Below, one piece after another: positions 32,405-40,915 of a DNA stretch of 64,000 bases. Origin of the DNA: an uncultured Actinomycetes bacterium (GTDB lineage Bacteria; Actinomycetota; Actinomycetes; Mycobacteriales; Nakamurellaceae); contig CALANS010000003.1 in NCBI GenBank assembly GCA_937926105.1, positions 1-64,000 of the forward strand. Reading direction: 5' to 3'. Each line of letters begins with the position of its first letter. Position 1 is the first letter of the stretch. Below the pieces are notes generated by a model. That model was not told the DNA's origin. It ran no database searches and saw nothing but the letters and a program-made list of their open reading frames with translations. Both the position numbers and the translations under genes were made by a program.

Positions 32405-33754
32405 ATGAGCAGCGCCACCGACCACCTGTGGATGCACTTCACCCGGATGTCCGCCTACGCGGACCGGCCGGTGCCCACCATCGAGCGCGGCGAGGGCGCC
32501 TACATCTACGACACCAACGGCAAGCGGTACCTGGACGCGCTGTCCGGGCTGTTCGTGGTGCAGGCCGGGCACGGCCGGCGGGAGATCGCCGCCGCCATGG
32601 CCGCGCAGGCCGAGAAGCTGGAGTACTTCCCGATCTGGGGCTATGCGCACCCCGGCGCGATCGAGCTGGCCGACCGGCTGGCCGCACTCGCGCCCGGCAA
32701 CCTGAACAAGGTGTTCTTCTGCTCCGGCGGCAGCGAGGCGGTGGAGACCGCGTTCAAACTGGCCAAGTCCTACTTCAAGGCGGTCGGCAAACCCGGCAAG
32801 TACAAGGTGATCTCGCGGAACATCGCCTACCACGGCGTGACCCAGGGCGCCCTGTCGGTGACGGGGGTGCCGGGCTTCAAGAAGGACTTCGAACCGCTGC
32901 TGCCGGGCAGCATCCGGGTGCCCAACACCAACTTCTACCGAGCTCCGGCGTTCGTGGCCGACGACGAGAAGGCCTTCGGCCAGTGGGCCGCGAACCGCGT
33001 GGAGGAGGCAATCCTCGCGGAGGGGGCGGACACCGTCGCCGCGGTCTTCGCCGAGCCGGTGCAGAATGCCGGCGGATGCTTCCCGCCGCCGCCGGGATAC
33101 TTCGAGCGGCTGCGGGAGATCTGCGACGCCTACGACGTGCTGCTGGTCTCCGACGAGGTGATCTGCGCCTACGGCCGGTTGGGCACCATGTTCGGCTCGG
33201 CGAAGTTCGGCTACGAGCCGGACATCATCACCTCGGCGAAGGGGTTGACCTCCGGGTATGCGCCGCTCGGCGCGGCGATCATCTCCGACAAGCTCTACCA
33301 ACCGTTCTCCCAGGGCGACGCGATCTTCGCGCACGGCTACACCTGGGCGGCGCATCCGGTGGCCTGTGCCGCCGCCATGGCCAACCTCGACGTGTTCGAG
33401 TCCGAGGACCTGCTCGGCCACGTGCTGCGCCACGAGAACGACTTCCGGCGCACCCTGGAGAAGCTGTACGACCTGCCGATCGTGGGAAACGTCCGCGGCG
33501 ACGGCTACTTCTACGGCATCGAACTGGTCAAGGACAAGACCACCAGGGAGACGTTCACCGGCGCGGAGGCCGAGCGGGTGCTGCGCGGCGTGCTCTCGCC
33601 GGCGCTGTGGGAGGCGGGCCTGTACTGCCGGGCCGACGACAGGGGCGACCCGGTGGTCCAGGTGGCGCCGCCGTTGATCTGCGGCCAGACGGAGTTCGAC
33701 TTCATGGAGCAGGTGCTGCGCGACGCCCTCACTCGCGCGTGGCAGGCGCTGTAA
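32405..33754 (+). CDS. Class III aminotransferase, likely putrescine/polyamine-pyruvate transaminase
   Basis: A 449-residue PLP enzyme. Lys279 in TSAKGLTSGYAPLG binds PLP, Asp250 in LVSDEV pairs with the pyridine nitrogen, and CSGGSEAVETA (106-116) is the phosphate loop. The sequence style (LGDLSGLFVVQAGHGR-like, here LDALSGLFVVQAGHGR) fits the omega-amino acid/putrescine-pyruvate transaminase group (SpuC-like). It follows the lrp gene by 64 bp and precedes a FAD oxidase. Expected product is 4-aminobutanal from putrescine; the amine donor is inferred from context. Confidence 0.88.
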   Translation: MSSATDHLWMHFTRMSAYADRPVPTIERGEGAYIYDTNGKRYLDALSGLFVVQAGHGRREIAAAMAAQAEKLEYFPIWGYAHPGAIELADRLAALAPGNLNKVFFCSGGSEAVETAFKLAKSYFKAVGKPGKYKVISRNIAYHGVTQGALSVTGVPGFKKDFEPLLPGSIRVPNTNFYRAPAFVADDEKAFGQWAANRVEEAILAEGADTVAAVFAEPVQNAGGCFPPPPGYFERLREICDAYDVLLVSDEVICAYGRLGTMFGSAKFGYEPDIITSAKGLTSGYAPLGAAIISDKLYQPFSQGDAIFAHGYTWAAHPVACAAAMANLDVFESEDLLGHVLRHENDFRRTLEKLYDLPIVGNVRGDGYFYGIELVKDKTTRETFTGAEAERVLRGVLSPALWEAGLYCRADDRGDPVVQVAPPLICGQTEFDFMEQVLRDALTRAWQAL

Positions 33755-33773
33755 CCCCGCGCATGGATCGCCT

Positions 33774-33878
33774 CCGCGCATGGATCAACTTCCCTGGCAG
33801 GCACGAACGTCGCCGAAATGTGACGGAAGTGGCTGCTGGGACGAACTTCGTGCATGCCTGACAAGATGATCCATGCGG
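33774..33878. repeat. Intergenic element, copy A (terminal GCATGGATCA inverted repeat)
   Basis: Ends are GCATGGATCA (33778-33787) and TGATCCATGC (33867-33876). Inside are CGCCGAAATGTGACGG (33811-33826) and GGGACGAACTTCGTGCATGC (33838-33857), both identical to copy B at 54779-54894 and with the same 26-bp spacing. A further GCATGGATC half-site lies at 33761. The element runs into the first codons of the FAD oxidoreductase gene. With flanks it fills the 99-bp gap after the aminotransferase. Confidence 0.72.
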
Positions 33879-35272
33879 GAGACGGGGCGTGCGAGCGGCG
33901 CTATCGGGCGCTGAGCCTGTGGCTGGACCGCTACCCCGGCTCGCTCCGGCCGCGCAACTGCCTGGGCGGTGACGAGCGTGCCGACATCGCCATCGTCGGA
34001 GCGGGTTTCACCGGGTTGTGGACGGCCTACTACCTGCAGCGTGCCGACCCGTCGGCCCGGATCGTGCTGCTGGAGCGGGAGATCGCCGGATTCGGGGCGT
34101 CCGGACGCAACGGCGGCTGGTGCTCGGCGCTGTTCCCCACCTCCTGGTCCCGGATCGCCCGCCAGCGGGGGGCGGCGGCCGCGGGCGCGATGCGTGATGC
34201 CATGCGCGACGCGGTGCACGAGGTCGGCGAGGTGGCCGCCGCCGAGGGCATCGACTGCGACTACCGGCGGGGCGGAACCCTGACCCTGGCCCGCACGCCG
34301 GCACAACTGGCCAGGGGCAGGGCTGAGGTCGCCGCGGTCGCCGAGGCGGCGGAGTGCGGTGACGATGACCTGCGCTTCATGGATGCCAGCCGGGTCGCCG
34401 AAACCTGCGGCGCGCGAGGGGCTCTCGGCGCGACCTTCACCCCGCACTGCGCGGCGATCGACCCGGCCCGACTGGTGCGCGGGCTGGCCGACGTGGTCAC
34501 CTCGCGTGGAGCTGTGCTGCATGAGCAAACGGCGGTGACGGGCATCGATCCACACCGGGTGCGCACCCCGACCGGCACCGTCACCGCCGACGTGGTGATC
34601 CGCGCCACCGAGGCGTTCACCGCCCAGCTACCCGGCCACCGCAGGGATCTCGCGCCGGTCTACTCACTGATCGTGGCGACCGAACCGCTGGGCGACCGTC
34701 GGCTGGACGCGGTGGGCCTATCCGACCGGCCCACGTTCGCGGACCTGAGCCATCTGGTGTGCTACGGCCAGCGCACCGCCGACGGCCGGATCGTGTTCGG
34801 CGGACGCGGCGCCCCCTACCACTTCGGCTCCTCGGTGGACGGCGCCCACGATCGAAACGAGCGGGTGTTCGCACGGCTGCGGGCGATGCTGGTCGACATG
34901 TTCCCCGCTCTGCAGGGGGTGTCGTTCACCCACTCCTGGGGCGGGGCGGTGGCGGCGCCACGGGACTGGCACGCGTCGGTGGCATTCGACCCGACGACCG
35001 GGCTGGCGCACGCCGGGGGCTATGTGGGCGACGGGGTGTCCACCACCAACCTGGCCGGCCGCACCCTCGCGGACCTGGTCACCGGCAAACAGACGAACCT
35101 GACCGGCCTGCCCTGGGTCGGACATACCTCCCGGCGTTGGGAGCCGGAACCGTTGCGCTGGCTGGGGGTCAACGCGGGGCTGGCGATGGCCAAGTTGGCG
35201 GACGCCACCGAGACTCGCACCGGCCGGCCGTCCCGGGTCGCTGCCCTGCTGAACCGCCTGCTCGGCGCCTGA
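33854..35272 (+). CDS. DAO-type FAD oxidoreductase, second paralogue in the polyamine cluster
   Basis: A 472-residue flavoprotein with FAD motif IAIVGAGFTGLWTAYYLQ near residue 46 and LLEREIAGFGASGRNGGWCS, the same GRNGG branch as the protein at 25641-27050 but only distantly similar over the rest. C-terminal segments SWGGAVAAPRDW and GGYVGDGVSTTNLAG complete the FAD site. It follows the aminotransferase on the same strand. The ATG at 33854 and the next one at 33866 both lie within the repeat element that precedes the gene, so the start is uncertain by a few residues. Probable amine or amino-acid oxidase. Confidence 0.86.
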   Translation: MPDKMIHAGDGACERRYRALSLWLDRYPGSLRPRNCLGGDERADIAIVGAGFTGLWTAYYLQRADPSARIVLLEREIAGFGASGRNGGWCSALFPTSWSRIARQRGAAAAGAMRDAMRDAVHEVGEVAAAEGIDCDYRRGGTLTLARTPAQLARGRAEVAAVAEAAECGDDDLRFMDASRVAETCGARGALGATFTPHCAAIDPARLVRGLADVVTSRGAVLHEQTAVTGIDPHRVRTPTGTVTADVVIRATEAFTAQLPGHRRDLAPVYSLIVATEPLGDRRLDAVGLSDRPTFADLSHLVCYGQRTADGRIVFGGRGAPYHFGSSVDGAHDRNERVFARLRAMLVDMFPALQGVSFTHSWGGAVAAPRDWHASVAFDPTTGLAHAGGYVGDGVSTTNLAGRTLADLVTGKQTNLTGLPWVGHTSRRWEPEPLRWLGVNAGLAMAKLADATETRTGRPSRVAALLNRLLGA

Positions 35273-35275
35273 GCG

Positions 35276-36094
35276 TTAGAACCAGCGCTCCAGGACCAGC
35301 GCGACGCCGTCCTCGTCGTGATGCGGTCCGACCTCCGCGGCCACCGCCGCGACCTCCGGATGCGCGTTGGCCATGGCCACCGACATCCCGGCCCATCGCA
35401 GCATTTCCAGGTCGTTGGGCATGTCGCCGAAGGCCACCACATCGGCGGCGTCGATCCCCCACCCCTCGGCCAACACCGACAGCGCCGCGCCCTTGGTCAC
35501 CCCGGCCGCCGCCACCTCGATCAGGCCGTCGTCCGAGGAGTACGTCACCGCGACCCGCTCCCCGGACACCGCCCGCGCCGCGTCCAGCAGCGCCCCGGAC
35601 TCCCGGCCGTACCGCACCAGCAGCTTGGCCGCCGGCCCGGCCAGCAGATCGGCCCGGCCGATCCGCCGGTACTCCCCGTCGTCCCAGGGATGCACGTACG
35701 CCGGTTCGGCCCAGAAGTCCTCGGCCGTCACGCCGACCCGCTCCACCGCCAGCGCGTACTCCAGCGCCAGCACGTCGAGATCGTCGACGAATCCCCGCAT
35801 CACCGGCGGCTCCAGCACCGTCGAGGACAGCACCGATCCCGCCGCGATGTCGTAGACCACGGCGCCATTCATGCACACCGCCGTGCCGCTGAACCCGGCA
35901 TCGATGACGGGGCCTAGCCAGCACACCGGCCGGCCGGTCGCGATGACCACTCGGGCCCCCGCGTCGGCGGCCCGAGCCAGCGCGGCGGCATTACGCGCAC
36001 TGACCCGACTGTCCGCGCCCAACAGGGTGCCGTCCATATCGGTGACGACCATCGCGGGGATGCGCTGGCCGACGCGGGGGGCGGTGATCGTCAC
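35276..36094 (-). CDS. HAD-IIB (Cof-type) phosphatase
   Basis: A 272-residue haloacid dehalogenase-family hydrolase. Motif I is VVTDMDGTLL (nucleophile Asp19 region), motif II VIATGRPV, and motif IV FGDMPNDLEML; a C2-type cap lies between motifs II and III. Cof-like enzymes dephosphorylate sugar phosphates or cofactors. It lies 75 bp downstream of serS on the same strand, an arrangement common in actinomycetes, and meets the FAD oxidoreductase tail-to-tail with only 3 bp between stop codons. Confidence 0.9.
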   Translation of the reverse strand: MTITAPRVGQRIPAMVVTDMDGTLLGADSRVSARNAAALARAADAGARVVIATGRPVCWLGPVIDAGFSGTAVCMNGAVVYDIAAGSVLSSTVLEPPVMRGFVDDLDVLALEYALAVERVGVTAEDFWAEPAYVHPWDDGEYRRIGRADLLAGPAAKLLVRYGRESGALLDAARAVSGERVAVTYSSDDGLIEVAAAGVTKGAALSVLAEGWGIDAADVVAFGDMPNDLEMLRWAGMSVAMANAHPEVAAVAAEVGPHHDEDGVALVLERWF

Positions 36095-36169
36095 CCGTCC
36101 ATTGTTCCAGAGCCGACCGACGGGGCCGGGGGTGTGGCCGAGCGGCCGGCCCGCACGGACCTGGCCCGC

Positions 36170-37435
36170 TCAGCGCACCGGTTCTAGCACCTCGCGGCCG
36201 CCCAGCCCGGGCCGCAGCGCCGCCGGCACCCGCACCGACCCGTCGCTCTGCTGGTGGTTTTCCAGGATCGCCACCAGCCACCGGGTGGTGGCCAGGGTGC
36301 CGTTCAGCGTCGCGGCGACCTGCGGTTTGCCATCGGCGTCCCGGTAGCGCACGCCCAGCCGGCGGGCCTGGAAGGTGGTGCAGTTGGAGGTGGAGGTCAG
36401 CTCCCGATAGGCGCCCTGGGACGGAATCCACCCCTCGCAGTCGTACTTGCGGGCGGCCGGCCCGCCCAGGTCGCCCGCCGCCGTGTCGATCACCCGGTAG
36501 GGCACCTCGATCGCCGCCAGCATCTGCTCCTCGAACGCCAGCAGCCGGTTGTGCTCCTCGGCGGCCTGCTCCGGCCGACAGTAGGAGAACATCTCCACCT
36601 TGTCGAACTGGTGCACGCGGATGATGCCGCGGGTGTCCTTGCCGTACGAGCCGGCCTCCCGCCGAAAGCACGACGACCAGCCCACGTAGCGCAGCGGATC
36701 GCCTGGCAGATCGAGGATCTCGTTCGAGTGGTACGCGGCCAGCGGCACCTCGGCGGTGCCCACCAGGTACAGGTCGTCGGCCGGCAGGTGGTAGATCTCG
36801 TCGGCGTGCTGGTCGAGATAGCCGGTGCCCTGCATGGCCTCGGGCCGCACCAGCACTGGCGGCACCATCGGGACGAAGCCGTTCGCCGACGCCGTCGTCA
36901 CCGCCAAGTTCAGCAGCGCCCACTGCAGCTGCGCTCCCACGCCGCGCAGGAAGTAGAACCGGGCCCCCGACACCTTGGTGCCCCGCTCGGTGTCGATGGC
37001 GCCCAGCAACTCGCCCAGCTCCAGGTGGTCGCGCACCGGGTCGGGCAGCGACGCCGGTTCTCCCACATGCTTGAGCACCACGAAGTCCTGCTCGCCCCCG
37101 GCCGGCACGCCCGGCTCGATGATGTTGCCGACCGCCTGGTGCGCCACCGACAGTGCCTCGTTCGCGGCGGCCTCGCTCGCCTCGGCCTCCCGGACCTGCG
37201 CCGCCAGATCCTTCGCCTGGGCCAGCAATGCCGGCCGCTCGTCCGGCGACGCCTGACCCACGCTGCGGCCGAGCTCCTTCTGCCGCGCCCGCAACGCATC
37301 CCCGGTCGAGACGGCGGCGCGGCGCGCGATGTCGGCGTCCAGCAGCCGATCGACGGCGGCGGGGTCGGCGCCGCGGGCCCGCTGGGAGGCGCGCACGGTG
37401 TCCGGGTCGTCGCGGACTATTCGCAGGTCAATCAC
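36170..37435 (-). CDS. serS: Seryl-tRNA synthetase
   Basis: A 421-residue class II synthetase that charges tRNA-Ser. The N-terminal arm is a long helical hairpin (residues 30-100), followed by motif 2 [18 protein letters not shown] and motif 3 [20 protein letters not shown], with the expected arginines. The start is the GTG at 37435 ([10 protein letters not shown]), which aligns with the family; a longer frame to 37504 is not needed. It is divergent from a small zincin gene. I looked for a T-box leader in the 83-bp gap and see none. Confidence 0.96.
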   Translation of the reverse strand: MIDLRIVRDDPDTVRASQRARGADPAAVDRLLDADIARRAAVSTGDALRARQKELGRSVGQASPDERPALLAQAKDLAAQVREAEASEAAANEALSVAHQAVGNIIEPGVPAGGEQDFVVLKHVGEPASLPDPVRDHLELGELLGAIDTERGTKVSGARFYFLRGVGAQLQWALLNLAVTTASANGFVPMVPPVLVRPEAMQGTGYLDQHADEIYHLPADDLYLVGTAEVPLAAYHSNEILDLPGDPLRYVGWSSCFRREAGSYGKDTRGIIRVHQFDKVEMFSYCRPEQAAEEHNRLLAFEEQMLAAIEVPYRVIDTAAGDLGGPAARKYDCEGWIPSQGAYRELTSTSNCTTFQARRLGVRYRDADGKPQVAATLNGTLATTRWLVAILENHQQSDGSVRVPAALRPGLGGREVLEPVR

Positions 37436-37518
37436 CGCACGAGGGTATCGCCCGCCGCCGAATCCCTTGCGCTCGTGTATCCCAGGCCGCCAGCTCGGAC
37501 CCACCAGCGCGGGCAGGC

Positions 37519-37878
37519 ATGATGGATGCCATGGCGGTGACGATGTCTCCGGAGGAGTTCGAGGAGCTGGTCGCCGACGCCCTGGACCTGATCCCGGAGT
37601 CGTTCACCCGCGCGATGGACAACGTGGTGGTGCTGGTGGCCGATAGACACCCGACCCGCAGCCTGTACGGGCTCTACCACGGGGTGGCGCTGACCAGCCG
37701 TACCAGCTCCTACTCCGGTCACCTGCCGGACACCATCACCATCTATCGCGACGCGATCCTGGCGCACGCGCACACCCCGGATGAAGCCCGAGACCAGGTC
37801 GTCACCACGGTGATCCACGAGGTGGCGCACCACTTCGGCATCGACGACGACCGGCTGGACGAGCTGGGCTGGGCCTGA
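37519..37878 (+). CDS. Small zincin-like metallopeptidase family protein (Rv3836 type)
   Basis: A 119-residue cytoplasmic protein with the sequence [19 protein letters not shown] near the start and the zinc motif [20 protein letters not shown] at the end (HEVAHH plus a downstream acidic residue). It is the actinobacterial small metallopeptidase-like family normally found beside serS. Three in-frame ATGs (37519, 37522, 37531) are possible; the last two shorten it by 1 and 4 residues. No substrate is known for the family. Confidence 0.9.
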   Translation: MMDAMAVTMSPEEFEELVADALDLIPESFTRAMDNVVVLVADRHPTRSLYGLYHGVALTSRTSSYSGHLPDTITIYRDAILAHAHTPDEARDQVVTTVIHEVAHHFGIDDDRLDELGWA

Positions 37879-37988
37879 CCCCACGTCGCCCCGGCGAGGG
37901 GCCGCCGGGCGCCCCGGCCGTAGGATGGCGCCGACGGAAGCGGTGATCACGGCGCTTCCACCGGCCGGTCGACGGGAGAGCGCAAACC

Positions 37989-38081
37989 ATGGTGGCGTGG
38001 GCGATCATCATTCCGATTCTGGCGCTGACCATGCTCGTCTTCGGGTGGGTGGCGGCGCGCGAGGTACGAGACAAGCACTGA
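37989..38081 (+). CDS. Small 30-residue membrane peptide, hypothetical
   Basis: An ATG with a GGGAGA site upstream opens a 30-codon frame whose product is MVAW followed by a hydrophobic helix IIIPILALTMLVFGWVAA and a charged tail REVRDKH. The pattern of one helix and a charged C terminus is what short actinobacterial membrane peptides look like. It lies between the zincin and a PfkB kinase, both on the same strand. Too short for family assignment. Confidence 0.5.
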   Translation: MVAWAIIIPILALTMLVFGWVAAREVRDKH

Positions 38082-38108
38082 CCACACCCCCGGGCATACC
38101 CACTCACC

Positions 38109-39086
38109 GTGCGGGAACGCGGAGCGTCGCCGGTCATCACCGTCATCGGCGAGGTCGTGGCGGACGCGGTGCTGCCGCCGGACGGTATCGGTGACGGAAC
38201 CGCCCGGCTGACCGTGCACCCCGGGGGCGGACCGGCGAACACGGCGCTCGCGCTGGCCCGGCTCGGTTCCACGGCCCGGTTCGCCGGCCGGCTGTCCACC
38301 GGCTCGCTGGGCCGGCTGTGCCGCGACCGCCTGGCAGCCTCCGGCGTAGACCTGTCGGCCTCGGTCGACGTTCCCGAGCCGGCCACCCTGGCGATCGCCC
38401 GGCTGTCGACATCCGGTGCGGCGCAGTACGAGTTCTACACCGACGGCACGGCCGACTGGGGCTGGAGCGATGCCGAGCTGGCCCGGGCGCTCGGCCCCAC
38501 ACCGGGCACTACACCGGTCGCGGTGCACACCGGTTCGCTGGCGCTGGCGCTGGACCCGCCCGGGCCGCGGATCGAACGCCTGCTGGCCGCCGCACGGCCG
38601 TCGTCGACCATCAGCATCGACCCGAACCTGCGCACCCTGCTGATCCCGGTGCAGCGCTACCGGGACCGCATCGAGCAGTGGGCGGAGCTGGCCGACATCG
38701 TCCGGCTCTCCGGCGACGATTTGGCGGAGCTCTGGCCCGGCCTCGACCTCGAAACCGCGGCCACCCGGCTGCACTCCCGGGGCGCCGGGGTGGTGGTGAT
38801 CACGCTGGGCGGCGACGGGGTGTTCGCCTCGCTGCGTACGGCGGGCGGCGAGCAGTCCGTCCGGGTGCCACCGATCCCGGTCGACCTGGTCGACACGGTG
38901 GGAGCGGGCGACTCGTTTCAGGCGGGGCTGCTGCACCAGCTGGGCGCGGCCGGGGTCCTCGGTGGCCGGCTCGGCGGGCTGGACCTTCGCACGCTGGTGA
39001 TCGCGCTGCGGTTCGCCTCCCGGGTGGCCGCGATCACCTGCTCCCGGCCGGGTGCCGACCCGCCGTGGGCGCACGAGCTGAGCTGA
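38109..39086 (+). CDS. PfkB-family carbohydrate kinase
   Basis: A 325-residue kinase with PfkB signature 1 VHPGGGPANTALALARLG (about residues 38-55) and signature 2 DTVGAGDSFQAGLL near residue 262, which contains the catalytic Asp. It resembles fructokinase-type members more than ribokinase (PGGGPANTA rather than GGKGxNQA). Start GTG at 38109. It stands alone among housekeeping genes without a sugar transporter, so the substrate is unknown. Confidence 0.9.
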   Translation: MRERGASPVITVIGEVVADAVLPPDGIGDGTARLTVHPGGGPANTALALARLGSTARFAGRLSTGSLGRLCRDRLAASGVDLSASVDVPEPATLAIARLSTSGAAQYEFYTDGTADWGWSDAELARALGPTPGTTPVAVHTGSLALALDPPGPRIERLLAAARPSSTISIDPNLRTLLIPVQRYRDRIEQWAELADIVRLSGDDLAELWPGLDLETAATRLHSRGAGVVVITLGGDGVFASLRTAGGEQSVRVPPIPVDLVDTVGAGDSFQAGLLHQLGAAGVLGGRLGGLDLRTLVIALRFASRVAAITCSRPGADPPWAHELS

Positions 39087-39110
39087 TTCGGCTGTGACAC
39101 CATCGCCACT

Positions 39111-39509
39111 ATGACGAGTTCACCCCTGACCGACAGCATCCGTGAGTTCCTGCGCCGTCCGGCCCCGGCCGTGGTGGCCACCCTGGGCCGGCACGGCCAG
39201 CCGGTGTCGGCAGCCACCTGGTACCTGCTGCAGGACGACGACACCATCCTGATGAACATCCAGGCCGGCCGGGCCCGCATCCGGCACCTGCAGGCCGACC
39301 CGCGGGTGGCGCTGACGGTGCTCGGCGAGAACTGGTATCAGCACATCTCGATCCAGGGCACCGTCACCGACATCCACACCGATCCCGACCTGTCGGTGAT
39401 CGACCGGATCTCCCAGCACTACACCGGCCAGCCGTACGCGGTGCGCGACAAGGAGCGGGTCAGCGTGGTCGCCAGCATCGAGCGTTGGTTCGGCTGGCAC
39501 GTGGACTAG
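39111..39509 (+). CDS. PPOX-class F420-dependent oxidoreductase
   Basis: A 132-residue split-barrel flavin/deazaflavin protein of the pyridoxamine-5'-phosphate-oxidase-like group. Segments VVATLGRHGQPVSAATWYLL, ILMNIQAGRARIRHLQADPRVALTV (quoted to show the Arg/Lys phosphate-binding pattern RARIRHLQADPR) and IERWFGWHV match the actinobacterial PPOX/F420 family. Most such proteins use coenzyme F420. It follows the PfkB kinase by 24 bp. Physiological substrate unknown. Confidence 0.86.
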   Translation: MTSSPLTDSIREFLRRPAPAVVATLGRHGQPVSAATWYLLQDDDTILMNIQAGRARIRHLQADPRVALTVLGENWYQHISIQGTVTDIHTDPDLSVIDRISQHYTGQPYAVRDKERVSVVASIERWFGWHVD

Positions 39510-39528
39510 ATGATCCGGGCCGGTAGGG

Positions 39529-40191
39529 TCAGCCGAACAGCCCGCGCCGCGGGTGCCGCACCCGGATCCAGCCGCCCCGGGTCTCGCCGGCCAGCACCAG
39601 CTGCAGGCCGCCGCGCCCGCCCGGCGCGACCCGGTTGTCCACCGCGCCGCGCCGCACGGACAGCTCATCCATCCGCACGCTGGTGCCCGGCGGCACGATC
39701 AGCTCCACCGGTCCTCGATTGCCGTCGAATTCGACGCGCACCACGGGGCTGGTCAGTTGCGCGTCACAGAGATCCAGCCGGGTGGAGCCCCATCCGCCGA
39801 TCACGATCCGGGCCGGCACCACCCAATAGCCGCGCAGATCACGGCTGCCCCGCCCGACAAGTTCCAGCGTGGCCGGTGACGAACCCGTCGGGGCGGGGGC
39901 GGCTCTCAGCGGTGCGTCGCCGCCGAACTCCACTCGGCCCGGATTCGCGCCGGAGGCGGGGGCGGACGGTCCCGTCACCGGCTCGCCGGTCACCACCAGG
40001 CCGGGAAGATCCAGCAGCACCCCGTTCAGGTCGGCGCGAGTCCTGGCGGCCACCGCCGTGGCGCTGCGTTCCTCAAATTCGGCCAGGTTGATCAGCCCGC
40101 GCCCGGTGGCCTTCTCCAGCAGCGACATGACGTGCGCGCGCTCGGCATCGGACACCCGCAAATCCCGCGGGTCCACCGCCGAGCCAGCCAC
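39529..40191 (-). CDS. DUF1707 domain protein with C-terminal beta-helix-like domain
   Basis: A roughly 220-residue protein. The N-terminal DUF1707 (SHOCT-like) segment RVSDAERAHVMSLLEKATG, GLINLAEFEERSATA and ARTRADLNGVLLDL is clear at residues 10-60. After an Ala/Pro/Gly linker, the C-terminal part (GYWVVPARIVIGGWGSTRLDL to RGAVDNRV) resembles the cell-wall-active antibiotic response domain (DUF2154-like), a short beta-repeat fold. Start is uncertain: GTG at 40191 or 40176. It follows the histidine phosphatase gene on the same strand. Function unknown. Confidence 0.83.
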   Translation of the reverse strand: MAGSAVDPRDLRVSDAERAHVMSLLEKATGRGLINLAEFEERSATAVAARTRADLNGVLLDLPGLVVTGEPVTGPSAPASGANPGRVEFGGDAPLRAAPAPTGSSPATLELVGRGSRDLRGYWVVPARIVIGGWGSTRLDLCDAQLTSPVVRVEFDGNRGPVELIVPPGTSVRMDELSVRRGAVDNRVAPGGRGGLQLVLAGETRGGWIRVRHPRRGLFG

Positions 40192-40229
40192 GGCAGCCAG
40201 GATAACCGCCGGACCGCGTGCCGTCGGGA

Positions 40230-40913
40230 TCAGTCCGCAAGGGCCTCTTCGGCCGGTGCCTCGCCGGTGGGCCCGCCCTCCGCCTCGCCGGCCAGCGCCG
40301 GGCCGCCGATCGCGTCCTCGGTCCAGGACAGCGCGCGCCAGGATCCTCCCGGCGCACCCTCCAGCACCACGGCGCCGGTGTTGTTCAGGTGGTTGTGCTC
40401 GCCCAGCGCCCGGGCCAGGTTGCCGGCCCGCGAGGTGGCCCACACCCGGATCGCCGCGCCGTGGCTGACGGCCACCACGGATCCCTCGTCGCCGACGACC
40501 GTCGCCATCGCGGCCACCGCCTCGTCGAACCGCGCCAGGATCTCCGCGCCGCTCGGCCCGCCGGGCATCCGCCGCGCCAGGTCGCCCTCCAGCCAGGTCA
40601 GCAGGGTGCCGATGTACCGGTGCACCGAATCCGGATCGCCGGCCATCTCCAGCTCGCCGGCGTCGATCTCGCGCAGACCTCCGGCGATCCGCACCGGCAG
40701 GCCGCGGGCCTGCGCCAGCGGTGCCGCCGTCTGCTGGGCGCGCACCTGGTTCGAGGCGAAGACCGCATCGATGGGCTGGCCGTCCAGCGCCGCCGGCACC
40801 GCCGCGGCCTGCAGCAGGCCGAGGTCGGTCAGCCCGGGGCCGGGCGGCGCCGTGTCCAGCAACCCCAGCACATTGGACGGCGTCTGACCGTGCCGCACCA
40901 GTGTCAGTCTCAC
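40230..40913 (-). CDS. Histidine phosphatase family protein (phosphoglycerate mutase-like)
   Basis: A 227-residue phosphatase with the catalytic LVRHGQTPSN motif at the N terminus (phospho-His8), the second histidine in AVSHGAAIRVW, and acidic residue in LREIDAGELE. The tail EAEGGPTGEAPAEEALAD is acidic and disordered. It starts (GTG 40913) 2 bp after the pheA stop codon, the same order seen in mycobacteria (pheA then Rv3837c). Probably a phosphatase of unknown substrate, not a glycolytic mutase. Confidence 0.9.
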   Translation of the reverse strand: MRLTLVRHGQTPSNVLGLLDTAPPGPGLTDLGLLQAAAVPAALDGQPIDAVFASNQVRAQQTAAPLAQARGLPVRIAGGLREIDAGELEMAGDPDSVHRYIGTLLTWLEGDLARRMPGGPSGAEILARFDEAVAAMATVVGDEGSVVAVSHGAAIRVWATSRAGNLARALGEHNHLNNTGAVVLEGAPGGSWRALSWTEDAIGGPALAGEAEGGPTGEAPAEEALAD

Positions 40914-40915
40914 GC

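Noticed and set aside
33511..33864. A minus-strand ORF (MHEVRP...) across the 33.8 kb element, with a similar one at 54.8 kb
   Set aside because: The shared peptides come from the repeated DNA itself; outside the element the two frames have nothing in common and run antisense to real genes.
36120..36150. A tRNA-like D-arm sequence (GTGGCCGAGCGGCCGG) downstream of serS
   Set aside because: No acceptor, anticodon or T arms can be found around it. It is better explained as a GC-rich hairpin, possibly the serS terminator.
37436..37518. A T-box leader ahead of serS
   Set aside because: The gap is only 83 bp, is shared with a divergent gene, and has no T-box sequence or specifier stem.
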